NCBI GenBank assembly: GCA_949987565.1
Contig: OX465104.1
Location: forward strand, 25,507,757-25,571,756
Length of the DNA: 64,000 nucleotides
Source of the DNA: Luidia sarsii
Lineage: Eukaryota > Echinodermata > Asteroidea > Paxillosida > Luidiidae
Direction: 5' to 3'
In this document: positions 45,401-51,000 of the stretch, one piece after another
How the letters are laid out: each line of letters begins with the position of its first letter
How positions within the stretch are numbered: position 1 is the stretch's first letter
Program-made: the position numbers and the translations under genes
The notes under the pieces: generated by a model
The model's database searches: none
Told to the model about the DNA's origin: nothing
What the model saw: the letters and a program-made list of their open reading frames with translations, nothing else

Positions 45401-47293
45401 TAACTTTTTGCCATTTGAAAAATCTTACTGAAAACAGCATTTGATTGCACCAAACTCATCGTAGCTTAAGATCAATTGTAAGACAATGAGCGATGCACAG
45501 AAACCATACAGCCTATCATAAGTTACAATGGGTTGTCTGTCGTAAGTGAAATCCAGCCCTGGCCTTGTATACATGTACCACAAATACAAAATGCCCCTTG
45601 CCTGCTTATATGATTGCATGTTAACAAACGTAAGCCTTTGAGAAAAGAAGTAGGGCCTGATGTTTTGGCAGGGATTTTCTCAAAGGCCTTTGAAAAAGGT
45701 TCTGCTATAGGATTAAAAAGTCAGGCCCTCTCAACTTGTTATAGATTTGCATAATGGGGGAATTATCACTTTTTAAAAAGAAAGAATACTAGTTGGGTAT
45801 TTGGGAAGGCCACCACCTTATGGTTGGATAGCTTTGGTTTAAGTCCAGTCAAAGTTTTCTTTGCCATTTTTCAAATTTAAATCAAACAAATATAGGAAAA
45901 ACTTACTGAATTATATACGAAAATGTTGTCAACTGCTTACTGACTAAAATTACCAAAATGCAAATCTGAAAATTTAGTGGGCCTGACGTTTCGATCCTAG
46001 CAGGACCTTTGAGAAAGGTCCTGCTAGGATCAAAACGTCAGCCACACTAAATTTTGAGAAAAACTGATAGGGAACTTTTTGAACAAAATAATTGAAAAAC
46101 CAGTATGTTAATCCCCACGTCTCGGGTTCACGTCCCGGTCCAGTCAAAGTTTTCTTCTTTTTTTTCTTCAAATTTGTTAAAAACAGGAGCTTCTGAATTT
46201 CCGCTGCTATTTTGCAATGGTATTTAGGATTGGACAAATGAAACAAAATATCAAACCTGTTCATGCCGGTTCTTCTTTTTCTTCTCGGATCGGTGATCTC
46301 TTTCAACATCAGCTTGTGAAGTCTCATCAATTTCAATGCTCAAGCGCTTTTTCTTCTTCTGGGAATAAAAAGCCATAGATTTATAGAAAAGGTATGACAT
46401 CTATCAACTGTCTATTACTATTACTATTACTAGTATTACTAGTATTCGTATTAAATTTGACTGAAGTGAATTTGAATCAACTTTGGCTCCAGTTCACAGA
46501 CACTAAAACATGAATGTCAGAACCACTGAGGGTGAGATTTTAGTTTAATACCCTCACTGTAAAAGAGTGGGGAAAAAGGGAAATTCACAATACTGATGTA
46601 GGTAGGAAATACACATTATCTGGCACAACTTCTTGCCTAAAATTAAAAAAAAAAAAATTGGACTCACACAGTATTGACAGTAACAGTTTTCCCCCAAATC
46701 CTGATTTATTACACGTATGTGTGCCACGTATGCAGGATTGGTGAAGTGCATTTTTGTACACAGCTGAAGGATTGCTGACACTGCTGACCACCGTCCAGTT
46801 GACACATGTATGCGTGTCATAAATGACAAAATCATGATTTTTGGAAATACTGTAACTTAACTAGTGTAACTGTAATTAAATGTCAATTTTTTGGGGGCAA
46901 GTGGACTGGTTGTGCCAAACTGTCAGTCAATATTATTACTTTATTAGTACAATAATAGTAGTAAGTAAAAACTAAAATTTAGGTGGTCTATTGTGAATTT
47001 AAGGTTTTTCCACCCTAGTTATAATGTTTCATGGTAAGGGGTATTATCTTGCGTGCTGAGAATTTCGCAATGGGCAGTTTTTCTAGATACAAGTCATGTG
47101 TGTAGTAGTAAGTTGTTATTTAAAAGACCGCTCTAGACCCAAGTTACTCTGACACCTCCAGGGAAACGTAATGCTGTTGATCGACGCGATTTGAAAGGAA
47201 AACGGACGCTCATGACAGCGGCAGGGAAAAGCTTACCTGGCGACTGTCACTCTCGGGTGGTCCTTCTGATGTGTCGCGACCTCTTTTCCCCAT
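27317..47293 (-). CDS. REXO5: REXO5 (NEF-sp)-like 3'-5' RNA exonuclease, 20 exons
   Basis: Twenty minus-strand exons join in frame to an 802-residue protein with a TGA at 27,317-27,319. Order: start MGKRGRD (1-19); seven Lys/His-rich exon repeats (20-251), probably nuclear or nucleolar targeting; an acidic segment; a helical region (305-440); and a DEDDh exonuclease domain. Catalytic residues visible are D497 and E499 (SVDCEM), D580 (LVGQSLENDL) and H625...D630 (GHDSVEDA). NGSELTRVSVID, YSGIT, LEDVQ and HPFVIDT match the REXO5/NEF-sp branch better than REXO1 or REXO4, from memory of those families. Family members trim the 3' ends of structured RNAs. The human protein is of similar length (about 770 residues). 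I could not identify the RNA-recognition domains reported in vertebrate REXO5 in the C-terminal 190 residues. Introns are GT-AG except one GC-AG. Confidence 0.9.
28133..28243 (-). CDS. REXO5: REXO5-like exon 19
   Basis: It has 37 codons, phase 0 at both ends. The acceptor is TCCTACTCAG/GCG and the donor AAG/GTGATG. The peptide ALKKALQAISHSDFVWVQLH has an alternating hydrophobic pattern suggesting an alpha/beta fold. Confidence 0.82.
28279..28957 (+). mobile_element. Dispersed non-autonomous element, copy C
   Basis: It shares ACTATTGTCCACATT, AGATTAGCAGCAGTAATTGT and GGCAATGGAATTCC with the right halves of copies A (from 12,506) and B (from about 16,090). It starts CCACTTCGC, and the copy at 36,606 ends GCGAAGTGG, so the family has short inverted ends. 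A 198-codon open frame within it is not conserved between copies. It lies in REXO5-like intron 18. Confidence 0.75.
29142..29259 (-). CDS. REXO5: REXO5-like exon 18
   Basis: It is 118 nt; the acceptor is TTTTCCTAG/C and the donor GAG/GTATGC. It encodes LFQGIQSLQKVSMMVDS and CQNDSE. It lies C-terminal to the exonuclease domain; no motif is recognised. Confidence 0.82.
29290..29455 (+). mobile_element. Rearranged element carrying an intact histone-type hairpin
   Basis: A short satellite-like piece (GATAAGATTTGAAGGTCTGC) is followed by TTTGAGTTACC, the hairpin at 29,378-29,393, and then ATACTCCTTCTCTTAACAG, ATGATATACATGGTGTCACC and CAAACCACCTACTT, the inverse complement of the satellite unit. 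It lies in the intron between REXO5-like exons 17 and 18. Confidence 0.75.
29378..29393 (+). promoter_or_regulatory. Histone-mRNA-type 3' stem-loop sequence
   Basis: The 16-nt sequence GGCTCTTTTCAGAGCC forms a perfect 6-bp stem with the loop TTTC. It is identical to the conserved 3' hairpin of replication-dependent histone mRNAs, the site bound by stem-loop binding protein. No histone gene is nearby. It sits on the strand opposite to REXO5 transcription. Confidence 0.8.
29733..29878. mobile_element. Fold-back element with a tRNA-like B box
   Basis: GTATGCCCAGTGCTTTGCCCG near 29,734 is repeated inverted, with the second arm ending near 29,878. The loop side contains GCAGGTTCGAATCCCGCCTG, a good polymerase III B box. 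Related tRNA-like sequence occurs, inverted, near 11,900 and 15,455. Confidence 0.75.
29987..30145 (-). CDS. REXO5: REXO5-like exon 17 (exonuclease motif III)
   Basis: It is 159 nt; the acceptor is GTTTGCAG/C and the donor AGAG/GTAACC. GHDSVEDAAVTLKLLQLKI supplies H625 and D630, completing the DEDDh set. The domain ends in this exon, and a Gln/His-rich linker follows. Confidence 0.92.
30455..30820 (+). repeat. tRNA-like dispersed repeat, nearly full length
   Basis: The unit runs from GACTGGGAACTTTTGAACAAATT through TTGTTTGCATCTGAATGAAA and GATCCCTGGAGATATACGGC to a tRNA-like end (GGATAGCTCAGATGGGAAGAGC and GGTTCAAATCCCAATCC), then AAAGTTTTTTCTTAGCCATT. The tRNA-like part is at the 3' end of the unit. 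It lies in REXO5-like intron 16. Confidence 0.75.
30954..31042 (-). CDS. REXO5: REXO5-like exon 16
   Basis: It is 89 nt, phase 0 in and phase 2 out (CTTGG/GTAAGT). It encodes LYHPFVIDTSNLF then VALRKLAWKYLG, matching the H.x.VIDT..L and L..LA..LG pattern of this exonuclease group. Confidence 0.92.
31340..31500 (+). repeat. 88-bp satellite, two monomers, + orientation
   Basis: There are two monomers in the same orientation as the left-end array, joined at about 31,490-31,520 to a histone-type hairpin on the minus strand. They lie in REXO5-like intron 15. Confidence 0.9.
31505..31520 (-). promoter_or_regulatory. Histone-type stem-loop variant
   Basis: The minus strand reads GGCTCTTCTCAGAGCC: the 6-bp stem is intact and the loop is TCTC in place of TTTC. 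It is preceded by TTGAGTTACC and followed by the satellite unit, the same order as at 29,378. Confidence 0.65.
31540..31675. repeat. Inverted repeat around CAGTCTCCTGA
   Basis: GTCAGGAGACTGCTGGATTCC near 31,559 is repeated inverted as GGAATCCAGCAGTCTCCTGA near 31,655, enclosing about 75 bp. A diverged copy of one arm is at 48,390-48,440 (GATCCAGCAGCCTCCTAATG). Confidence 0.8.
31700..32845 (-). repeat. 88-bp satellite array, inverted orientation
   Basis: About 13 monomers lie in the orientation opposite to the left-end array. A 266-bp trimer unit is duplicated (31,916-32,185 and 32,182-32,451). The array begins after a decayed histone-type hairpin at 31,703-31,718 and stops about 45 bp from the donor of REXO5-like exon 15. 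Confidence 0.95.
32891..33029 (-). CDS. REXO5: REXO5-like exon 15 (exonuclease motif II)
   Basis: It is 139 nt; the acceptor is GTGTACAG/A and the donor TTGAAG/GTAGAA. It encodes YSGITKELLDPVTKRLEDVQ and ILVGQSLENDLRALK, with D580 as the motif II aspartate. The position before SLEND is Gln where His is usual in the family. Confidence 0.93.
33215..33700 (-). mobile_element. Penelope-like element, 3' coding end and terminal segment (reverse)
   Basis: Read on the minus strand it encodes MSVLGIESLGH, then RSNAVRLSREKMWMKRLQ and TIQPHGLN, a stop, a C/T-rich 3' region and the terminal motif CCTGCTAGGATCGAAACGTC. It is a close relative of 17,795-18,262, with a short internal duplication (TTGGTCAC). 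It lies in REXO5-like intron 14. Confidence 0.55.
34494..34609 (-). CDS. REXO5: REXO5-like exon 14
   Basis: It is 116 nt, phase 0 in and phase 2 out (ACAAG/GTGGGT). It continues motif I as CVTKNGSELTRVSVIDE and ends VKPRNPIIDYVT, strongly conserved in the family. Confidence 0.92.
34857..35124 (+). repeat. 17-bp GC-rich minisatellite (about 16 copies)
   Basis: The unit GTGCGCGCTGTGCTAAG is repeated with occasional loss of one A. The alternating GCGCGC core is prone to left-handed DNA. It lies in REXO5-like intron 13. Confidence 0.95.
36415..36606 (+). mobile_element. Dispersed non-autonomous element, end fragment
   Basis: It matches the right ends of copies A, B and C (GTCCGAATTGTGCCAGGTTT, GCGAGATTTGAAAATGATGC, TATGGCGGTCATCGGCG) and has the cleanest right end, GGCGCGAAGTGGTTAAA. 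It finishes about 25 bp before the donor of REXO5-like exon 13. Confidence 0.8.
36632..36819 (-). CDS. REXO5: REXO5-like exon 13 (exonuclease motif I)
   Basis: It is 188 nt; the acceptor is CGGCCGCAG/TG and the donor ATG/GTGAGC. It contains THYLLKDEEKAMWRYPD and ends PLISVDCEM, the motif I of DEDDh exonucleases with D497 and E499 (metal ligands in the family). Confidence 0.92.
36955..37245 (-). repeat. tRNA-like dispersed repeat, reverse copy
   Basis: The minus strand carries GAGCTATAC/GATGGGATAGC-type A-box sequence and GGTTCAAGTCCCGG (B box), with the AGTCAACTAGT and CTCCAGGGATC body beyond. It lies in REXO5-like intron 12. Confidence 0.75.
37498..37580. mobile_element. Fold-back element, CTGCTAGGATC family
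   Basis: GCCTGACGTTTGGATCCTAG through AGGACCTTTCTC is repeated inverted to ATCAAAACGTCAGG. It is a diverged copy of the 26,984-27,090 element. It ends about 20 bp from the donor of REXO5-like exon 12. Confidence 0.85.
37604..37733 (-). CDS. REXO5: REXO5-like exon 12
   Basis: It is 130 nt, phase 0 in and phase 1 out. The acceptor is TTTCTTTCCAG/ACT and the donor ACAA/GTAAAA. It encodes a helical basic segment (DSLVNQLLQIAISRKMLRKQ). Confidence 0.8.
38030..38775 (-). repeat. C-rich CCCAACCCAGC satellite in intron 11
   Basis: About 740 bp is built of CCCAACCCAGCCC, CCACCCCAACC and CAGCTCAGCCC units. An internal segment of about 300 bp is duplicated (compare 38,190-38,340 and 38,490-38,650). 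The G-rich strand is the sense strand of the REXO5-like gene, as it is for the GGGTT block in the acidic-protein gene. Confidence 0.95.
38826..38952 (-). CDS. REXO5: REXO5-like exon 11
   Basis: It is 127 nt. The acceptor is CTTTTCTAG/T, completing a Ser codon; the donor is TTG/GTGAGA. The peptide has VRPVIISKVVVLVLNGMS followed by a Cys- and His-containing segment, similar in character to the LNTVQVLLLQGLS-type region of vertebrate REXO5. Confidence 0.83.
39222..39285 (+). mobile_element. Detached head of an inverted-repeat element
   Basis: CACTATGAACATCTAAACCG through TTTCGCCGTGAAACTA is a near copy of the left end of the full element at 39,649-40,123. A satellite block separates the two copies. 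Confidence 0.85.
39283..39648 (+). repeat. 88-bp satellite, small block inside an element
   Basis: About four monomers in + orientation lie between two copies of the same transposon head. The first is rearranged (GATAAGATTATGATAAG). The block lies in REXO5-like intron 10. Confidence 0.93.
39649..40123. mobile_element. MITE-like element with about 45-bp terminal inverted repeats
   Basis: It starts ACACTATGAACATCTAAACC and ends with the inverse complement, GGTTTAGATGTTCATAGTGT; the similarity extends through GGGGTGAAAATGTCATTT. It is 475 bp with no coding frame. No clear target-site duplication is visible. Confidence 0.85.
40265..40407 (-). CDS. REXO5: REXO5-like exon 10
   Basis: It is 143 nt, phase 0 in and phase 2 out (donor GTCAG/GTGAGC). 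The peptide includes QQPKMFLIDNF and DLQDVIQYATMGN, the kind of helical segment that precedes the exonuclease in NEF-sp proteins. Confidence 0.85.
40638..40796 (-). CDS. REXO5: REXO5-like exon 9 (acidic and charged segment)
   Basis: It has 53 codons, phase 0 at both ends. The acceptor is CGGTGGTAG/GGC and the donor ATG/GTGAGA. A Gly/Ala/Glu-rich start changes to a predicted charged helix (KEKQKQEWKERISVKKLKM). Confidence 0.82.
41353..41430 (-). CDS. REXO5: REXO5-like exon 8 (Lys-rich repeat)
   Basis: It has 26 codons, phase 0 at both ends. The acceptor is TCTTTTGTAG/AAA and the donor AAG/GTGAGT. KADDQIVDDIVEDSKEK leads into RKRKKRKEK. It is the shortest of the repeated exons. Confidence 0.85.
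41560..41830 (-). repeat. tRNA-like dispersed repeat, reverse copy
   Basis: AACTTTGACTGGACCAGGAT, the inverted B box TTTGAACCCGAGACC and A box CTGAGCTATCCA are followed by the AGTCAGCTAGT body. It lies in REXO5-like intron 7. Confidence 0.78.
41994..42104 (-). CDS. REXO5: REXO5-like exon 7 (Lys-rich repeat, GC donor)
   Basis: It has 37 codons, phase 0. It ends KHKRKKE at AGAG/GCAAGT, which fits the GC-AG donor consensus; the nearest GT would break the phase. The acceptor is CTTTGAAG/AAG, or possibly three bases further on. The peptide contains GDSAELGDDHKER, like exons 5 and 6. Confidence 0.8.
42164..42420. mobile_element. 257-bp MITE with TTAA ends
   Basis: The terminal inverted repeats TTAAAGCCCCTACATAGCA and TGCTGTGTAGGGGCTTTAA are flanked by or include TTAA on both sides, the target used by piggyBac-type transposases. 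The interior (GTTGTCTGATCCAACAT, CAATCCGCCAACCGAGTCTC) recurs at about 19,500-19,640 and inverted at about 59,170-59,290. It lies in REXO5-like intron 6. Confidence 0.85.
42794..42895 (-). CDS. REXO5: REXO5-like exon 6 (Lys-rich repeat)
   Basis: It has 34 codons, phase 0 at both ends, with donor GGG/GTGAGT. ADISGSSAPEPQDNSADLEE is followed by DPKKKRKKHKHKKG. Confidence 0.87.
43447..43545 (-). CDS. REXO5: REXO5-like exon 5 (Lys-rich repeat)
   Basis: It has 33 codons, phase 0 at both ends. The acceptor is TCCTCTAAAG/GTT and the donor GAG/GTAATT. VEVQEPIVEAVDDSAELEQG is followed by HRHKRKKHKHKEE. It has the same length as exon 4, and shared words (EPxVEA, D(S/P)AELE) show recent duplication. 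Confidence 0.87.
43640..44020 (+). repeat. GGTCACTTCTGGTTGACCC minisatellite
   Basis: Units of about 19-20 bp alternate between GGTCACTTCTGGTTGATCC and GGTCACTACAGGTTGACCC, giving a weak 38-40-bp higher order. It lies in intron 4 of the REXO5-like gene. Confidence 0.93.
44145..44243 (-). CDS. REXO5: REXO5-like exon 4 (Lys-rich repeat)
   Basis: It has 33 codons, phase 0 at both ends, with donor GAG/GTAGAG. LEDAEPVVEAGRDPAELEDA is followed by KKRKRKKHKHSKE. It is most similar to exon 5 in both halves. Confidence 0.85.
44370..44755. mobile_element. Inverted dimer of the tRNA-like repeat
   Basis: A reverse tRNA-like head (CTGAGCTATCCAGCCC) and AGTCAACTAGTCTTTGC at the left face a forward copy at the right (GCAAAGACTAGTTGACT, GGATAGCTCAGATGG, GGTTCAGATCC). 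The body between is present once, in forward orientation. It lies in REXO5-like intron 3. Confidence 0.8.
44938..45042 (-). CDS. REXO5: REXO5-like exon 3 (Lys-rich repeat)
   Basis: It has 35 codons, phase 0 at both ends. The acceptor is TATTCTGCAG/AAG and the donor AAA/GTAAAT. The peptide runs from KIGEVESVME to KETKKKKHKHKTEAK. Confidence 0.82.
45257..45272 (-). promoter_or_regulatory. Histone-type stem-loop, compensated stem (left arm)
   Basis: The minus strand reads GGTTCTTTTCAGAACC. The third base pair is T-A in place of C-G, so the 6-bp stem is kept and the TTTC loop unchanged. Confidence 0.7.
45353..45368 (+). promoter_or_regulatory. Histone-type stem-loop, compensated stem (right arm)
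   Basis: The plus strand reads GGTTCTTTTCAGAACC, identical to the left-arm copy at 45,257-45,272. Confidence 0.7.
45968..46057. mobile_element. Fold-back element, CTGCTAGGATC family
   Basis: AAATTTAGTGGGCCTGACG through AGGACCTTTGAG is followed almost without a loop by its inverse (AAAGGTCCTGCTAGGATC, AAAACGTCAG). It lies in REXO5-like intron 2. Confidence 0.85.
46257..46358 (-). CDS. REXO5: REXO5-like exon 2 (Lys-rich repeat)
   Basis: It has 34 codons, phase 0 at both ends. The acceptor is TTATTCCCAG/AAG and the donor CAG/GTTTGA. It starts with KKKKRLSIEIDE and ends EKKKKNRHEQ. It is the first of seven similar Lys/His-rich exons. Confidence 0.8.
47237..47293 (-). CDS. REXO5: REXO5-like exon 1 (start codon)
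   Basis: The ATG at 47,291-47,293 opens MGKRGRDTSEGPPESDSRQ and is followed by the donor CAG/GTAAGC. It is phase 0. The start is chosen because no other exon with an ATG and correct phase lies upstream and the peptide begins with a basic cluster. Confidence 0.8.
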
Positions 47294-48834
47294 ATTCACG
47301 GCACGAAAAGGGCGAGTTTTGAGCGACTAATCCCACGAGATAACCTGTCGTCTGTCACGCACGGAAAGAACACGTGCTTTTTGTGTACAAATATAAGTGC
47401 GCTGAACCCAGACGCATCAACGGGGTGTCATGCGTCTTTTGAGAATACATTTTTGGATACCAGACTATTGAGGTGGCAAAGTGTCTATCTATGGCCATGT
47501 CTGAATACAATGGCTGCGGCTAGGTATAACACGCAACCATATGGGAACTGGCTGCAGCCGCTTCTTGACGGCCTTCATAGACTCGTGTGTTCTCACAAGC
47601 CGTAGCCAATGCATTGAGGGGTTGAAATGCTAATAATGTCAAAAACCCGGACGAGAAACATGTTTTGTTTTCATTCGAAGTACATGCATGTAAATACAAA
47701 CAACTCTTGCAAACTGCTCACTGACTAAATGAGCTGCAATACATCAATCTCAAAAGTTAGGCTTTTGAGAATTTTGTTTTTATTCGGCCTAAAATGGATT
47801 GAACCTCAAGGTAGTGGCAACATGTCCACAATATGCCCGCTCTTAAAGTATCACTTGCCATACCATACTGCAGTTTGTGCTTGTAAACATTGTGCCAATT
47901 ATTGATAGCATGCTGAAAAAAGGCGGGTGGTTTTTGGTGTGACTTTGGTTCTGGGAAGGGTACTAAAATCTCCCCAACATGAGGAGTGCTGGCACTTCTT
48001 TTCCCGAAACTAAAAGAGAAATTCACCTGGCTCTACCTCAATTTCCATTTGCAATTTAAAGTAATAAAACAATCAAATTTAAAAAGAAAATGGCAAAGAA
48101 AACTTTGACTAGACCAGGACTTGAATCCAAGATCTCTGGTTTTGCATACCAGTGCTCTTCCCATCTGAGCTATCCAGCCCTTATAGATGGTGGCCTTCCC
48201 TAATGGTCAACTAGTCTTTGCCAAGGTTGGGACACTAGTTAGAAGCAATTCAACCATTAACTGGCGCATATCTCCAGGGATCACACTACATGTATGTTCC
48301 AATAAGTTTCCAGTTATTTATTTTTAAGCAAAATAAAGCAATCGCATAAATGTGTGTTCACTCCAAACACTAAGCACCATCGATAGACAGGATCCAGCAG
48401 CCTCCTAATGGTGGGCAAAGTATACACTGTCCAAAACGCTTATACCAGCTTCTCTTAGAGAAATAGTCCTTGAAAGTGATAACTTACAATACATGGTGCC
48501 ACCGCAGACAATCCATATACTAGGTTGTGGGTTGGATATTATGATAGCGAAAATATCTCCATCCCATTCTTCTGTGCCTTTCAAGTTGATCACTTGAAGC
48601 CAGTCTGGAATGATGTCTACAACCCTGGGGTTTTATGGCTGGGTGAAGTGTGATTTTAATAATTGCTGGTACATGTTTATGAAGACTGTGTGTTTACTTA
48701 ACTTACCTGATGACAGCTGGACATAGTTCTGTTGTTACATGTACTACACAATCAACAAGTACACATACTAAGAGACATAATATCATTCAGATTTCTGTCT
48801 AAATTTCATTTTTCCAGTCACTATACCATAATTA

Positions 48835-49016
48835 TAGGCCTCTTGTCAAAAAGATCATCGGTTGGGTTGACCCATCCGATGTTGTTTCTCACCGGATAGC
48901 CATCGTGAATTTTTCACCCCAGAGTCCAGTACAATCGGCTTTCTACCGGGGGAAATTTTATCGGTCGGATGAATTCAACCGGCACTCAACCGATGGTCTT
49001 TTTGACAAGAGACCTA
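48835..49016. mobile_element. 182-bp MITE with about 30-bp terminal inverted repeats
   Basis: The left end TAGGCCTCTTGTCAAAAAGA then TCATCGGTTG is matched by the inverse of the right end (CAACCGATGG, TCTTTTTGACAAGAGACCTA). The dinucleotide TA at both edges is compatible with a mariner-type target, but this is weak. Confidence 0.85.
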
Positions 49017-50449
49017 AACAAGGCATAATAAAACAGGACATTACCAAGTTTCATTGAAAAGAGTAAAGCCGTGTTCGCAGTCTTCGCACTGGACTTTTTT
49101 ATAGTGAGACCATGGGTAAAACGCATGAGACGTTGTGTCCGCACTGGACCTATGACTTGGTAAAACTGACCAGGTCAATTTAACTGGGCAGAAGTTAGTC
49201 GTTTAACCTTATACCCATTAGAGCAGGTAAGTTACCTGGGAGGAAAACTTCCTGGGCTGTCCGCACTGGACTTAAAATTTGCTCGGTTAGTTTCCCCCAA
49301 AAAAGTCCAGTGCTGAGAGGTGCCCTTTTGACTGTTATTGCATTGGTTGTGGTTACACTTGGGGTCTATGAAACAAAGTGATGGCCCAAATAACAGAGGA
49401 TTGTGACATCATTTCATTTAATTCATTTTCATTTATTTTCATCTTCGTGGGTAATAAAACAACCCATTTATGAACATCCACCGATGTCTTGTTTAGCTAA
49501 ATTCTCCCTACTCAAAGTTGTATAAAATTGCTACATTGTATCCAATAACATAAATGTACTCAGGTTACCAAGCTTAAAGGAGATTCTTTTTTAAATGATT
49601 ATTCAAAGGCATCTTTCTACAGAATGGGTGAAGAGTGCAAGTGGGAAAAAGTAATTTTATCTTAATTATTGCTCCCCCAAAAATGTTTGAAAAATTGGCA
49701 AAGATAAATTTCATTGCCCATTTTTCACATTGTTAAAACGTTTTGTTTGATAAACAAAACAGTGTTAAATTTAAATTGTTTTAGCTGTTGTGTTCTTATC
49801 AATGGACTGTCCTTTGGCCTTCAACCTTTGACCTTTAACCGCACGGGAGTCCTACACAAATAAGCCGGACAAATGCTCAATTTCACCAAAAGCCAGATTT
49901 TTTTACATGAAAAAATACACACGGGCCTTTTGTTGCCGAGCTGAAGATTATATCCCCATGGCGACTTGTATTGTGACAGCAAAGGCCATTATTCACTAAT
50001 GGAATCTGACAGCATTCTGAGTACCAACCCGACTGGTACCCGGCTCTGTCGCCAAGATTCCACTGCAAAATCTTCCCTTTAGACAATCCCTGTCTAGAGT
50101 AATATGCAAAAAATGTTGCAAACTGCTCACAGACTCAAATGACCCAGATGCAAATATCCAAAATTAAGGAGGGCCTGACGATTCATCACACTATTAGTGC
50201 ATACAAGCAGCCACATGAAATGGGGATCCAGACTATACACTTGAGGGCATTCTCCAACACAAGGGCATTAAGTCTGGATCCGGACTCCACACTAGCTGCT
50301 TGGTCAGGCCCCAAGTTGCTCCTATGTTATTTGGTGCAAATAAAACAAAACATAAAAAACCTGCGATTGGAATCACCTTGATTTGTGCACATATGAAAGG
50401 CTTCTAGATGGTGTTTCCAGATAACAAATCAAGAAATCAGGAAACCCAG

Positions 50450-51000
50450 CTCTTAGGGGAAGGGGAGGAGGGAAAGGGGAGGGGAGGAAGGGAAGTGGAG
50501 GGAGGGAAGGAGGGAAGGGAAGGGAAGGGAATGGGGAAGGGAAGGGAAGGGAGGGAAGGGAAGGGGGAGGGAAGGGAGGGAAGGGAAGGGAAAGGAAGGG
50601 AAGGGGAGGAAGGGAAGGGGAGGAAGGGAAGGGAAGGGAAGGGGAGGGGAGGGAAGGGAAGGGGAGGGAGGGAAGGGAAAGGAGGGAAGGGAAGGGAAGG
50701 GGAGGGAAGGGAAGGGAAGGGGGAAGGGAAGGGAAGGGAGGGGGGAGGGAGGGATGGAAGGGAAGGGAAAGGAAGGGAAGGGGAGGGAAGGGAAGGGAAG
50801 TGAGGGGAAGGGAAGGGAAGGGAAGGGAGGGGAAGGGAAGGGAAGGGAAGGGAAGGGGGGAAGGGAAGGGAAGGGAAGGGAAGGGAAGGGAAGGGAAGGG
50901 AAGGGAAGGGAAGGGAAGGGAAGGGAAGGGAAGGGAAGGGAAGGGAAGGGAAGGGAAGGGAAGGGAAGGGAAGGGAAGGGAAGGGAAGGGAAGGGAGGGG
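50450..51000 (+). repeat. (GGGAA)n purine tract
   Basis: It is about 550 bp of GGGAA with GGGGA and GGAGGGA variants; the right third is nearly pure. Open frames on both strands through it are simple-sequence products. All-purine mirror symmetry makes it prone to triplex formation. Confidence 0.96.
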
